64,000 nt of DNA from Cladorhizidae sp. MBARI D1340-BT2 (Eukaryota; Porifera; Demospongiae; Poecilosclerida; Cladorhizidae). The notes under the pieces are model-generated. The model was not told the origin of the DNA, made no database searches, and saw only the letters and a list, made by a program, of their open reading frames with translations. Numbering within the stretch: position 1 is the first letter of the stretch; each line of letters opens with the position of its first letter. Where the stretch lies: NCBI GenBank assembly GCA_028752905.1, contig JAQNBH010000010.1, positions 10,425,493-10,489,492 on the forward strand, read 5' to 3'. Below, one piece after another: positions 11,019-23,496 of this stretch. The position numbers and the translations under genes are program-made.

Positions 11019-13677
11019 ACCTTGAAATTGTCTTTAAGATCCAGAAGCTTCAAACAGACACTAAAATGTGACAAACTCTACACATTTGAGTGCTTGTAAT
11101 AGCTGTGAGAAAGGTATTGCTTCAAACCTCATCTCTATCTAGTATTGTATTAAAAGCAAGATCCAAAGAAAAAATCCTAATTTTTTAACACACAGAGCTT
11201 AGGTTAGCTTGACCTGTGCAACTTAGTTTGTTAAGGTTTTCAATACTGCTCTAGAATGCTGTGAGAGAGCTACACCTATCACTTCTCTATTAGCAGGTGC
11301 ACCGGTCTGGTATAGGACCAAAGAAGGAAGTGTAGTCATGAAAAAATTAAATGCTAGCTGCTACATTAATCCCTAATGTCTACCAGTTCAGTTTTGTCTA
11401 GCTATGGTTGTGTGATTAAATTTTGAAATTTTTAGTCTTGTATACGAGCAGATTGTTGCCATACTAGTACCATAGTTACATGCACAACCACAGATTGTGA
11501 TATTTTTGGTGGAAGAACAGCTAGCTGTTTATTTGCCATATTGGATAAGGAAAATAGACTTCAGAAAACAAGAGCGAGAGAAAAGTGAAAACAAACTTCT
11601 GAAAGAGCAGAACAAAGATAAATGATCGTCACTGTTAATATTGAGCTAGTATACTCTGATAACTGTAAGCAATTTGCTACTTTTTCATATTATAATCCAA
11701 TCTGATGACATCAATAATTTACTGGTCACTGTATAGTGTTAGGCATGCAGCTATGCTTGGAGTTAAGGTGGGACCAATCCATTTGTTCCAAAAAAAACAA
11801 TTTGATTTAGATATTTATTCATTCTATAGTATAGTTCATGTAGTATTTCTATTTCAAGTTTCAGAGCATTTGAAGGCTTCACTGCAAAGTTATACACACT
11901 TTTGTCCATGCTATTGACTACATAAATTCGAAGTTACGAACCTGAAAGGAAGATAGAGAACATAATAATGTACTTTTTTCAAGAGCCGTTATCTCAAAAT
12001 GAGTTATTTCAAGTTTGTGTGCACATAACGGCCATGCTTTGTCCTAAATCAACTTTTAATATCATTTGAAAGCTCTTTTCATACTGAATAGAAAGAATCT
12101 ACTAAAAAAATCTATGGAGGAGATATAAGCCCTGGAATGTTGCACAAATTACTGACCTTTCTTAAAAATCCATTTTACAAGTTATATTCTAAATGCACGT
12201 CTGTGGGTTCTCTAAGTGCTGTCAAAATTGTAAGTGGTTATGTCACACAGGTGTTGAGTAAAGTGCAATAATGTGAAATCACATGGGTGTCCATAACTCA
12301 GACTAAGATGATGCTAGGTCAAAACTAAACATACCATTAGAAAGGTCTCTGAATAAGCAGCATTTTGGTCCTAATTTCAACATCATAGTATATAGAACAA
12401 AAAAGTTATAAATGATTCAAAAAGATTCCCAGAAATGGATTAGCCGCGCCTTAAGGTACAGCTTGTAACTGGACAGTACTCTGGTGACCTCAACTACCAA
12501 TTCGGGATTACCAGAGGAAAACTCCGACAATGGGCACTTGATCCACTGCTCATGCTCTTTCCAGTAGTAGGAAGATAGGATTTTTCTCATTCTTCCAAAT
12601 TCACTAGCAGGTGATGGTTTCAGCTCACTCAAAAGAGATACATCTCGTTGCTCCGACTCTTCACATGTCTTCTTCTCTGCCACTTTAGGAAGTCTCATTA
12701 TCAGGTTAGACTACCCAACATTTCAGTAACTAGATTGCAAATGCTTGAAGTGGAAGGATCAAATTGATGAACCCTATTGAAGTTAGCAAAGCATGCACAT
12801 ACCAAGCAAGGCTTTTACAGCTGTCACTGCATGTGCTGTCAGTTCAATAATAAAAGCCTCTAGTGTTAGTGGAAACATGTTTGTACTGTATAGGTGTCAT
12901 GTTAAGAAATGAACATTCCTTAGCCATAGTAAGAATTATGTCACAGCAATATTTCATCTATTAGGCTATATAGCATAATGGAAGAATCTATTAAGCCCAC
13001 AATTTCAGCATAATAGCCTCAGGCCTAATCCTTATAAACTCTTTTATTTTGAATCACGTGCATTTTTTTTGGTGTAAAATGAGTAGCCAGAGTGAGTGTT
13101 GAAGCAATGGTTGTTTTTGTTCTTGAAGAAGACTGAAGTATTTCAGTTGAAATAATTATTGGAAATAGCAAAGTATTTGTTGTTGGTGGCTAAAATTCCT
13201 TGAACAAGTTATCTTCTTTATGTACATTTCCAGTAGTTAAATTAATTTTTTTAGTGAGTTAAGAGAGCTCTAGAAATGATTTGGGGTGAGTTGTTTGTTT
13301 TGGAATTACATTCTAAGATAAACATTTTACTGGTTTGTTTCCCAAACTATGAAATCTACCAAGAAAATGATTTTGGTACTGAAAAGTAATATCCTGTGAC
13401 ATTTTACTACTGTCAAATCTTTTTTTCTGACTACAAATGAAACATGTCCATCTTCATTTCAGAAAATGCTGCTCGTGAAAAACAAGGTACTCAACATGCA
13501 ATCTACATATCTGATGAAAAACTGTGTTCTGGGCTATCATAAAAACATAAACATTCACACAAAAAAGAAAAGAAGCTGTTTCTTTATGGTAGCACCTAAC
13601 CATTTCACGAGCAAGCAGTAAGCCAGTTGAATTAATATACGTGAAGTATTCCCGAGTATGCCTTCGCGAACACATAA
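11019..13677. other. No gene recognised
   Basis: Mostly non-coding AT-rich sequence. The only frame of note is minus strand 12698-12417 (93 residues, rich in Glu, Ser and Lys, containing SEFGRMRKILSSYYWKEHE). It has no family I recognise, no neighbour of the same kind and no splice context, so I do not call it a gene. Confidence 0.35.
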
Positions 13678-13735
13678 TGTTTTTTTTGTTTTTTTATTAT
13701 TTTATTTTATTTTTTATTTATTTTTTATAGATACA
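13678..13735 (-). repeat. Poly(A) tail of the LINE copy (poly-T on plus strand)
   Basis: About 58 bases almost entirely T with a few A or G interruptions, directly abutting the 3' end of the LINE on the minus strand. A second homopolymer run (T then G) lies at about 13758-13773 inside the element's 3' UTR. Confidence 0.75.
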
Positions 13736-15400
13736 AAAGCACAATTTCAAGTACATTTTTTTTGGGGGGGGGGAGATTTATATAGTTCCGTCCACCCAAG
13801 CAGAGCATATGGGGAGCCGACTTGTCCACAGAGTGGAATTTCCTCTCCATAGTGTAATGGAGAGGCGTTGGAACAAGTGGCGGGTTGTCTCTGCGGGTGG
13901 TGATCCTGAGCGCTGACCAAGGAGACGACCAATTGTCGCAATGGTGTGGGCAGCCCCCTCACTCCAGCCTCCTAGTGTCTCCATAATGAGTGGGACGAAG
14001 ACCACCCCGACAGACTGGCATGCCTCGTGGTGGGCAGTCATCTTCCTCTCCTCACCTACTTTCAGTGCATGTCCTTGGTGTTCAGCTGCTCCAGTTACTG
14101 TGCGTGGTTGTAGTGTAGAGATGACCGAGACATCTAATGCTGCTGGTCGACCGTCGCACCAGTTTGGGAGGAAGATGTCTGCTGGGCGGCTCCTTGTTCC
14201 TGGAATCAGGGATGGGACTTCTTTCCTTGGGGCCAGAGCAGCTGACTGTGCTGCAGAGAATATGGTATCTCTGAGGGCATCATGTCTGTGGATCCGCTCA
14301 CCGTTTCCTCCACAGCCTACTTGGTGGTCACCAAGGAGGTCAGCCACTTTGTCCTGGGCACAGAAAGGGCACTTGTATTCAGTGTCCGCCATCCTGAGAC
14401 CCAGTCAATAACTCAAACACAGTCTGAATTCCAAGTTGTGGAGGTGCAAGCCTAGGGCTCGCGATGGGACTACGTCCAGCCAGTCACCTGCGTGGGGGAT
14501 TGCTGAAGATAGAGCAAGGGCTCGGAAGCGGGTGTCAGGAGCAGACTCCAGGAGGGTATTGTAGGAGGCCTGGTCTATCTTGCAGGACAGTGGGCGTTGG
14601 CTGAGAGGAACCTCGATGTCATCCACAGTGGCCCACTCAGGCATCACCGCAGCCCTAGCCAAATTGGTGACAGTATCTGCGAGGTGTTTGGAGGTAGGAG
14701 TTGGACAGCCCATGATCCGGGCAATCAAGGCTCGTGACTGATCCAGGGATCCAATGTAGGCAGCAGGGGCATGGAGAGATGCTGATCTTAGGCTGATGCC
14801 ACCAAAGAAGCTTGGGAGAGATGCTTTTTTCCAAGCCCAGTGTGTCAGGGGTCCTCCAACCAGATCCGACAGGGTCTCTCTCATAAGTTCATCAAAAGCT
14901 AAAATTGCTTGGTGAATGTGGGAAGGAGGGCAGGATCTGAGGGCGAAATTGAATTTGGGTAGGGAGAGACAGGAGCGGAGGAGGGTAGTCTCCATTTGCG
15001 AGTCTCGAGGTCGCGTAGTTTGGACACGGAGGCCCTGATCTTCTCGACTCGCTTCTTAACTGTGGATTCGCAATACTCCATAGGGCCGATGGGAGCACCA
15101 AGGAGGCAGAAGCCAGATCTTGAGATGGGAATTTCAGGAGGAAGTGGGTTGACGGAAGCGTCTGCATCTCCAGGGATGAAGAGGAGGGATTATGTGGTGT
15201 CGCGTGTTTAAACGCAAATGCGCCTACCGTTTCTTGGCAATGCTGCGTTAGCATCTTGCTCTGCGAGTCCTTTCGGTATAGCACTTCTTGTTTCAGGTAA
15301 GGAGGAAACAGTGCGACTCTCTTGGTTGTTAGCCTCACATTTATTTTGTGGAGTAGAAAATGTCTGTTTGCCAACTTGATAACTATACAATATGTCTACT
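13678..15400 (-). mobile_element. 5'-truncated LINE with poly(A) tail (ORF2 C-terminus)
   Basis: Minus strand. The T-rich run at 13678-13735 is the poly(A) tail seen from the other strand and marks the 3' end of a retroposed copy. Upstream of it the protein reads for roughly 470 residues: GFCLLGAPIGPMEYC (near 15110-15070), METTLLRSCLSLPKFNFAL, LVGGPLTHWAWKKASLP, FFGGISLRSA, then MADTEYKCPFC with downstream Cys/His residues, and RPADIFLPNWCDG. These are C-terminal blocks of LINE ORF2 proteins seen in many invertebrates. The RT catalytic core is missing, as expected of 5' truncation. There is a frameshift near 15000 and an in-frame TGA near 14401-14403 where Trp would be expected; otherwise the frame is intact, so insertion was fairly recent. 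The 5' boundary near 15400 and the target duplication are uncertain. Confidence 0.8.
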
Positions 15401-15469
15401 TATAGAGTTACATAATATATTTCTTGATTAAAGTGTTCCTTATTTTCTTAGTCAAGTGTACAAAATTGA

Positions 15470-15527
15470 ATGGCTAAATTGAAAGATTCAATCTTGGTGG
15501 CTGCAGTTCTCCTCAAACTTATTTATG
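15470..15527 (+). CDS. CAP gene exon 1: signal peptide
   Basis: ATG at 15470 opens MAKLKDSILVAAVLLKLIYG: a basic start, then a hydrophobic core, then a small residue, which is a standard secretory signal peptide. The exon ends in 'tatG|gtaaga', a strong donor, leaving one base (phase 1). The CAP exons at 25296 and 36132 both begin with CT after an acceptor, so G+CT makes Ala and the frame continues as ALTQ. That phase match, and the lack of any other signal-peptide exon I could find before 36132, is why I join it to the CAP exons. The implied intron to 25296 is 9.8 kb and contains an LTR element. The join is inference; a transcript would settle it. Confidence 0.65.
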
Positions 15528-16847
15528 GTAAGAATCAAGCTTGTGTTTCTGATTGTCTCAGCTAGTACTTTATGAATTATGGCATGTGAGTTTGGTTGTT
15601 GGTTGCTAAGCAAAAATATGGTGACTTTTAGATAAAATACCTATGTCAGAGTATTACAATCTCTGCAATGTCTAATTCCAAGTCATGTTAATTGGTCATG
15701 CTACTTCTGAGGGCTATTGGCTCATTCACTCATTGCATTCAGCAGACATTACTCGAGGCCGTAGGAGCCACAATACCTTTCTTCTACTAGTGCATATAAT
15801 TTAACAAGGGGGTAGTCAAGTATTGCACAGCTAATATATAAGTAGTTGCTATCTGTGTAGTTCAGTACAAAGATCAATCCAATTCTCTGGTTCAGCTGAG
15901 ACACTTGAACATCCCTCCCAACCTATGGATATTGTTGTAGTTGTTGTTTTGCAAATAGCCTTTTGGAAAGACAAATATTGTTCAACACACTTGTCAGACT
16001 GCATGTTACAAATAGTTGGAGCAGCTCCATTTTGATGCCGCAAGTGATAAAGCATATTTTTTTTTCTTTCTGGAGTTTAAAATCGTATCTTTATGGCTTT
16101 GTATCAGGAAGTTAGCACACAGATAGCATGTTTGCAGGTATTGTACTCTCTATCACTAATTCAATACTATTTAAAAAATATATAAATTTATTTATTTTTT
16201 GTTGATGTGGATATTTGTTGGTATGGCAACTTGCTTTCATGTAATAATAATAATATGTCATCTGAGAAAGTCATCTGAGAAAGTAATGATTATTAAGAAT
16301 CTTGGGCGGCAATGTGGTGCTGAGAGTATTCTTCCACCCCTGTATGATACTTAAATAATTAATAATTTCATGACAATTATGGCATCATTATCATTGAAGT
16401 GGACATAATAAGTGGTAGAATTTGTTAGGTGCTACATTAGATGGGATGTGACAGTGGAATGTGCATGAATTTATTGGCCGTTCCAGGTTCAGATTTGTTT
16501 CCTGTGATGTGTTACTACACCAATACTATACCTGCATTCTCTGCATAGTAGTGGCATAAATAGTAAAGAATGCAATGCATTGTTTTGCAGGCAAAAATGA
16601 AGTGGAGAATTAATTTCTTAGCTCTATCCGCATTTCTTACAATCCATATGATTGCTCTTTTCTATAATTCCTCTACTTCTGCTTTTTCCATAGTTTCATT
16701 AAAAATGTTTCTTGGCGAAATTTGGCAGAGCATGCACTTACAAGCATTTATAGTCTATATAATTATGTATACTGGAAAATTTTGATTTAGATTCATATCA
16801 CGCTGGATCTCAATTTGACATGATTAGAGAGTCAACTCATTTTTCCC
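15528..16847. other. Intron 1, proximal part; no gene seen
   Basis: AT-rich, with short perfect duplications such as 'gaaagtcatct' near 16262-16281. A frame at 16570-16785 (plus) is hydrophobic but lacks support. Confidence 0.35.
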
Positions 16848-17055
16848 AAGCCACCTTGGCGAATTAGTTACTAAGCCACCTTGGCCACTTACCCAGAGCC
16901 ACCTTGGCCACTTAACCCAGAGCCAGGTTACTAAGCCGCCTTAGCCACAAAACCACTGTTAAACATACATACTATTGCTCGGCTACTCTAACATGGCTGT
17001 ATTGCACCACTTAACACCCATAGCCAGCCACCTTGCCGCCCACAGAACCATCTTG
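16848..17055. repeat. Imperfect minisatellite, unit near 'agccaccttggccactta'
   Basis: Units resembling AGCCACCTTGGCCACTTA recur at about 16848, 16873, 16901 and 16932, with looser copies near 17030. They are separated by 'gttacta' or 'cccag' spacers. The block is noticeably more GC-rich than its surroundings. Confidence 0.65.
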
Positions 17056-20000
17056 GTGTATCATATCATGGTTGGGCTACTTTAACATGGCTAATTGTTT
17101 CTCTCTCTCGGTGGCATGGTATGCCCTTCTTGCAGCTCTGAAAGTCAACCAAGTGCATTATCATCACCATTAATTTTGTTTCTTCTTAATTTTAATCTAT
17201 AACCCTGTTTCTTGTGCACATAGACACTTTTCCTCCGTGATCACTGTTAACATATCTTCTGTGGTACTGGATGCTCCTCTTCTTGCCTCTCCTGTGGTGC
17301 TTGAGTTTTTAACATCCATCATACTCATTGTGACCACTTTGCTGTCTAGCAACTTATAGTAAATGCATATTGTTGTTCCTTCCTATCATTTACTGATATC
17401 CAAATAGTGTGTTCTACCAAGAGGATTTAAGCATATTGGCCTGATATCCCTTCAAAATTGAAGGCATATCAGCCAGTATGCCTTACCATGTACTATTACA
17501 TTTCAAATTTCATTTTTGTCAAACAGTAAAATTTCATCTATACATATTGTGGGCTTGTTTGGTGACTAGTTCTAGCTCCAAAATAGCTCCTGTCTCATGA
17601 GTGAGACTTACCAAATTGTGGAAATCAACAAGGGTATTACTAGTGTAGCTCAAACAAGCACAAGAAGGCTGCCATTGATAAAAATGGAAGTTAAACTTTC
17701 ACTGGATGTTAGAGTTGGAGGATGGGCAAGGTGTGGCATGTTTGCTCTGCTGATAACATAATAATGGGTTGCCATTGGCCGAGTGATATGGATCATCTTG
17801 CCTCACATGATTCTAATAGGGCAGAGCTTAGTGAGGCATGCAAAGAGCTAATGCTAGATCACAGTAGGCTGACTTGGATTTGGAGTGATGGAGTAGTGCC
17901 CAGGAAATATTGTAGCTTAGCACTCACTTTCCACCTAAATAGTCTCCATTTTTCCTTCTCGGTGTTTATGGAACCATTTCTTCCAGAATTCTCATTGTAA
18001 ACAGTATACAATAGTTAATTCACTCATTAAATATTTGAAGAAAATTATATTCACTATTATAACATGAGCATTTAGGCTTCAGTATAATTTGTAGAATAAT
18101 TATGATGTCAATTGTATTATGTATTGCTTGTTGCATGATACTCTACTGATTCATAGTTCTTTTACATGAAACAATATTATGTCTAGTCCAGTGTACCTCT
18201 TGCAACCTGTAAAGAATACAAGATAAAAAACACACAGACCATCATGGTTTATTACTATGCTCAATGATGACATGCCAATATCCCTTACAAATATCCACGG
18301 GAGAACACTGGATAGTAGCCAACAACTGTCAAACATGTCTAGGACATAATTATCTTAGTGTGCTTTAGTAACCTTTGGAAAACTGGTATGGTGGTTCTTG
18401 CTGACAATTAGAGGCCAGTATTATTGCAGTCAGAAGTACAATATGCTTGACAATGGCATCCGTTGATCTGTGAATTTTTGCTTGTATTTTAGTGAGAGTA
18501 GGAAATTATAAGCATTTACATGCATTCAAGAGAAATGCAACCATTGACTTGCAATGTAAGTTTGCCAACTCGTTAAGATATATTTCATCTTCAAATAGTC
18601 AGATTCCAAAGGTAAAAGGTGTGAAGAAGTGATTTGTAACTATGCCATGAGGAATACAAGGAATTCTTCCTACCAGCATGGAATGAACAAGCTTCAAAGT
18701 GAGCATCACCAGATGTTTGGTTTGATGGCAAACAAGGTATCCATGACCCCAAATAGTGGATGGGTAAAAGTGGAGTGGATAGTAATACTCTGCTATATGG
18801 TTACAAAGATATCGCAGAATTTCTTGCTCAATAGCTGTGTCTGTAATCATGGTGTTTCCATATCAAAAGGTCCTATCTGTTGTTCATGAAGAAGAAAAGC
18901 TTGTTTGGGTTCAGGTGAGAGATTGTAAAACATGGACTCTCCAGATTAAAAAAACAAATAGACTCTACCATGCAGATTGAAAGACCAATGTAGGTTCCAT
19001 GGGTCAGCACATTTCACTCCATACAAGCTTTGGAGTGTTGTCTCCAAAATGTTTAACAGACAGGCTCACTATTCATTGCCTGCATAATACTTAGAAGCTA
19101 CTGTACCCATTTACCATTTAAGACAAATGGCTCTGTCAGCTCTGCAGATTACTGGTGTCTGTAGAACCGTTTACATAGACAAAAATCTGATATATTTATG
19201 TTGTGAAAACCTGCCTCTTGTTGACAAATCTGGATGCCATATCCACAGGATAACCGGCAAAAGTTGCAGTCATGTTACAATATAGTGCCATTACCACTTC
19301 ATCAGAGCTCTTATCCAATAGGGGAAACACTACTTTGTAATATGAGACAATATCAGGACTTGTGATTATTTGCAGTTATGTTTCCTAACCTTGTCTCATC
19401 GACAAAAATGAAAATTTACCAATTTTAATTTTTTGACATTGAACCCAGAGGTACAAGATATGCCACTCTGTGTCAGGACAGGCAAGTAAATCTGTCACAC
19501 CATTTAGTTTTGCGGTAAAGCTTGGGCATTGGTAGTAATGTCTTATACCACATTTGTGAGTTTTTGCACAGCCCCTTCATCCTTCTAAAACCATAGTTAA
19601 TTGTCGAGAGATTAAGTATCATAACAAAAGAACCTCTACAATTCTTTTCAAAAGCTACCTTCAAGTAATTCCCTTGTCAGGATAATTAGCATAGATGAAC
19701 CCGAAAATCATTTCCTTAGCTATTAGTCTGCTCTCTGAAACTGTATTACCCATTGTTGATCACATTGATGATGCACCTTGGGACTCCTACAATTCATGTA
19801 ATATGCAGTATGCTTGCTGCTTAGTCTACACTTATGTAAAAAGTTATCAGTCGACCCAGGGTCTGAATAAAATACCACTTGCTGGATGTTAAAGTCCAGT
19901 AGTATATGTATGGCAGAGTAACCACACATTTTATTACAGAGAAAAAACTATACCAGCCACACATCAAAGAGCAATAGTCCTCAATCTTAATGCAATTTGT

Positions 20001-22007
20001 CTACGTTTTTTACAATTTGATGATATCATGCAGTGGCAGGATGAAGCTCTTGAAAAATCAGAGGTTCAATTAAAGAATAACCCAGTGCTTGCCGCCTCCA
20101 TCCATGTCCAGAAGGTGGACTATGACTGACTCCACCCAGTTGTATCTGTCCAAAGGTTGTCAAGCTTCAGTTCTTAATCAGGCCACTGGTGGAAGTTGTT
20201 GATGCAAAATAGGATCGGAAATGTCAAATTTGTGCAGGCTATGCTCTGATTGGTATCCCACCCAGCAATCTGGGAAACAACAAAACATATGCACAGTCAG
20301 CCTCTTGGATATGATGGTTATGATGTGACTTGTTACATTGATCTCATAGTGCTCGTACTGCCTGTGCTAAATATGTGATTGCAATGACTTAGAGAAGAAA
20401 CTAAAACATCCAGCTGAAATGTCGAAGAGCAAATTATAGTTGATTATCGAGAAAGACATCGTATCTATACTAGAGATATATAATTGTTGGAAAAACAACC
20501 CTGTGTTCACCTGTTGCCTATCATAAGCTCTGTTCTACTGTTGTATCATTGTCTGCATTTTCAAAGGTAGTTCAATGATGGACATCCAGAGAAAGAGAGA
20601 GATATTTTTCAATACAAACTATTGATGTTCCCGACAGTTATCCCAATGCAATGCATTTCTGTATCAATCAGATGGTGGACTACACAATGAGTAAGGCAGG
20701 ATTAATAAACTCCGGGATGCTAGAGAGAGGCAGCATAATGGGGATGTTCTTCTCACTGGTGAAGAACAGCTGGAGTTATTCTATTTGGCTTTGAAGTGGC
20801 TTTCCTTGCTAATATGAAATGCTATTTAAGTCGAACACATCAGGTGCATTTATAGCTGGTGAAGCTCTCCATTGGAGTTGAGCATGGCTGAAGTTGCAGC
20901 TCCCATACCCATGTAGCGGGCATGCTGATGGATATAGATAACTATGACTAACAGATGTGACAGCTACTGTTTACTGCTGTAGGTCCTGGATCACAGCTGC
21001 TCGGTCTTGAAGAGATATCACCTTCCTATGGCTACTAGGTACTATTGCTGTATTTTTGTGCCACATGTCAACGAACGTTGAGCATTGCCCTGCAGGAACA
21101 CAAGAGCTGTTCCGAGTCATTGTTTGTTTGGTGATATGTTTCTGGTCATAATTTTGGTCATGGGGTTAACCAGTAAATTTTCCTGTTAATGGTTGAATGT
21201 ATTAATGAAGGGATTCTGAAAAAGCTGAAGGAAGTGTGAGGTGACAGCTATTGTTCTACGAGTGTAACTGTATGTCATGTTGCATCATACCCACTCTAAA
21301 CCAGCCTCTGCTGTCACTGAGATTGGACATGACCCAACTGTAGTTTTCTGATAGTACCTGCATCTCTGGTAGGGATATCACTGCAAAGTGTTAACAAGCG
21401 TGCTGATCTGCAATTTGGCTTCTGCCTCCAACTATTTGTCTTTTGTTCAAGTTCTGCTTGTGACTTTAGTCTCTGCTTTTCCCTTCATTAGTAGCCTGAT
21501 TCTCTTTGCCCCTGACCAGATTGTGCATGTCTTAATATATGAACTGCTCCTTGATTGCATTTACCAGCTTTTATGGTCCACCTTAGCTTGTTGGATCTCT
21601 TATGCCAGCCTAGAGTGCAAACCACAGGGTGTGTTATACTTGCCTGCCTTCCATATGGCTCACTGAGCCTTTGTAAATAAGTATAGATTAATATAATATG
21701 AAAACCCATATGTAAAGTTTAACCACCGCCACTGTAAAAGCTACCTCTAAAACTCTGTATGTGTGTTTGATACATACTAGCTACATACAGTTTCAACTGA
21801 ACAAATTTTATAGTCTCACCAGCATAACATTACAAATAATAGGGGAGAAAAATATTTACGTGATCAAAATGAAAGTTGGAGAAAATTTATTCGTAGAATT
21901 CTAGCTGTGTTTCTTTAGCTATAGAGGACCAACATTCCTCTAGTATTCTTATCAAGTCTTAGAGAAGAGCCTGAAGTATTGTTAACTTTATTTTTGAAAT
22001 TACATAT
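17056..22007. other. Intron 1, middle part; nothing recognised
   Basis: Nearly 5 kb with only short open frames on both strands (for example 18850-18599 minus, 21388-21666 plus). None has a family motif, and none aligns by eye with the transposons elsewhere in the window. It may hold very old repeats. Confidence 0.35.
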
Positions 22008-22350
22008 TGTAACACTGTTAATATTCTATTCTCTTATCTAAAATATTCTCTTATCTAAAACTGTGGTTTTGATAGTTGCTGTACTGTGTGTGATGTCTAT
22101 TTTGGACTAGGCAGTAAACCCTCCATTCAAGCTGTGGCTTGAACCCTCTTTCATGTGGACTTGAGTAATATATCATACTAACATTCAATTTTTGGTTGTA
22201 CATGTATGTTAATAATCTATTTCTGGAGGAATTTAATCTTGTGCTGAAAGCCGATATAAGTAGGCTTGATTTTTGTTATAGTGTGCTCTTTTTATGCGAA
22301 TGAATTGTTGTTGCTAAAACCATTAACTTTCAAAGTTGGGCACTGCTACA
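22008..22350 (+). repeat. 5' LTR
   Basis: Begins TGTAACACTG and ends CACTGCTACA, i.e. TG...CA with short inverted ends. Aligns with 24290-24612. It has an extra tandem copy of a 17-bp 'attctcttatctaaaat'-type segment near 22029-22062, which accounts for most of the length difference. Confidence 0.92.
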
Positions 22351-22351
22351 T

Positions 22352-22370
22352 TGGCGTAGTCGGCAGGATC
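22352..22370 (+). promoter_or_regulatory. Primer-binding site, serine-tRNA-like
   Basis: TGGCGTAGTCGGCAGGATC starts two bases after the 5' LTR. It is close to the complement of the 3' end of animal serine tRNAs (known Ser-primed elements have TGGCGCAGTCGGTAGGAT). The tRNA identity is from memory of that family. Confidence 0.7.
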
Positions 22371-22384
22371 TAGCAGCAGAAAGA

Positions 22385-23200
22385 ATGGCAGCCAGAGCAT
22401 TAGTCCTACCTGACCCATTCAGTGGTGAGGGTAGTTGGGAGCAGTGGAACTTCCACTTCCGAAACGTTGTTGCAGTCAATGACTGGGATGAGGCAACTCA
22501 GTTGAAGTAGCTGAGGGTGCGTTTAACTGGAAGGTCACAACTAGCCTTCCATCTAGCAGTTGATGTCCAAGTGGATTTTGGCCAAGTTATGGCAGCATTG
22601 AAGGAGAGGATCGAGCCCGTGAGCCAGAAGACTAGGTATCAAGCAGAGCTACAGACACGCAATAAGAAGAAGACTGAAAGTTGGGCTGATCTTGGGGAAG
22701 ACCTTCGGCTTCTCGCAGACACGGCCGTTGGGGAGAGAGCAAGAGAGAGACTGGCCCTCAAAGCCTACCTTGGACTGCTGGACAATCCGCAGGTGGCATT
22801 TAGCGTGAAACATAGAGTTCCAGAGTCGTCGATGGACGCAGCCATCACTGCTACCTTGGAGCACCTTCCTCCCTCTAAGTTGTCAGTCTCCAGTATCACA
22901 GAGCCCCTGGAGATGGAGCAGATTGCTTCAGTGAGTCCTAGTACTGCAGCTAATGATAAACTGTTTGCCCTTGTGGAGAAGTTGGTTGACAGGGTGGAAA
23001 AGCTAGAAGTTAGCAATTCTCGGTCTAGTGCTGATGGATTGACATCGTGGAGAGGAAGAGAGAGGGCTCCCTACTTGCAGAGGTTCCGCCGGGAGGTGGT
23101 CAGCGGTCCCATGGATGGTAGATGGGGCATTACCTGTTGAAACTGCAGTGGGAAGGGATACTTGGCGAGGCAGTGTCGCTGCCCTGAGACAAAGCAGTCG
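22385..23200 (+). pseudogene. gag remnant of the LTR element
   Basis: ATG at 22385 opens MAARALVLPDPFSGEG, then a WEQWNFHFRNVV capsid-like segment. An in-frame TAG at 22508-22510 sits where Trp is plausible. The frame then stays open to a TGA at 23138-23140, and that TGA falls inside the zinc knuckle: C-x2-C-x4-Y-x4-C, where the usual His is Tyr and the stop lies between the first two Cys. Two stops and a changed zinc ligand mean no functional Gag. Confidence 0.8.
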
Positions 23201-23278
23201 GAAAACTAGCAACCCCCTGCACGAAGGGTCGAGTGCAGGAGAGTGGAAAGGACATGACTCAATTACCCCCAGATTTAC

Positions 23279-23333
23279 TGTACAAAGCCATTGTACAAAG
23301 CCACTGTACAAAGCCACTGTACAAAGCCACTAA
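23279..23333 (+). repeat. Four tandem 14-bp units (tgtacaaagccact)
   Basis: Four near-perfect copies in a row within the gag-pol region of the LTR element; the first reads 'ccatt' instead of 'ccact'. This looks like slippage inside a dead element. Confidence 0.85.
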
Positions 23334-23496
23334 AGAATCTGTGGATGTACCTTCCCAAAAGATCATTGCAGGTATCTCTAATAGTGCAGGCCAAAAAAGT
23401 CCTCAAATGGACATATTTGTGCAACAGATTGTTGAAGCTAATGCAGCAGAGCTAGATCAGAAAGGAAAGAGCTGTTTTCTGCACTACTAGCGGAGT

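Noticed and set aside
12417..12698. 93-residue minus-strand open frame.
   Set aside because: No motif, isolated, with no codon or splice support.
18599..21709. Several 60-90 residue frames on both strands in intron 1.
   Set aside because: None shares motifs with the transposons found nearby, and frames overlap on opposite strands as expected by chance in AT-rich DNA.
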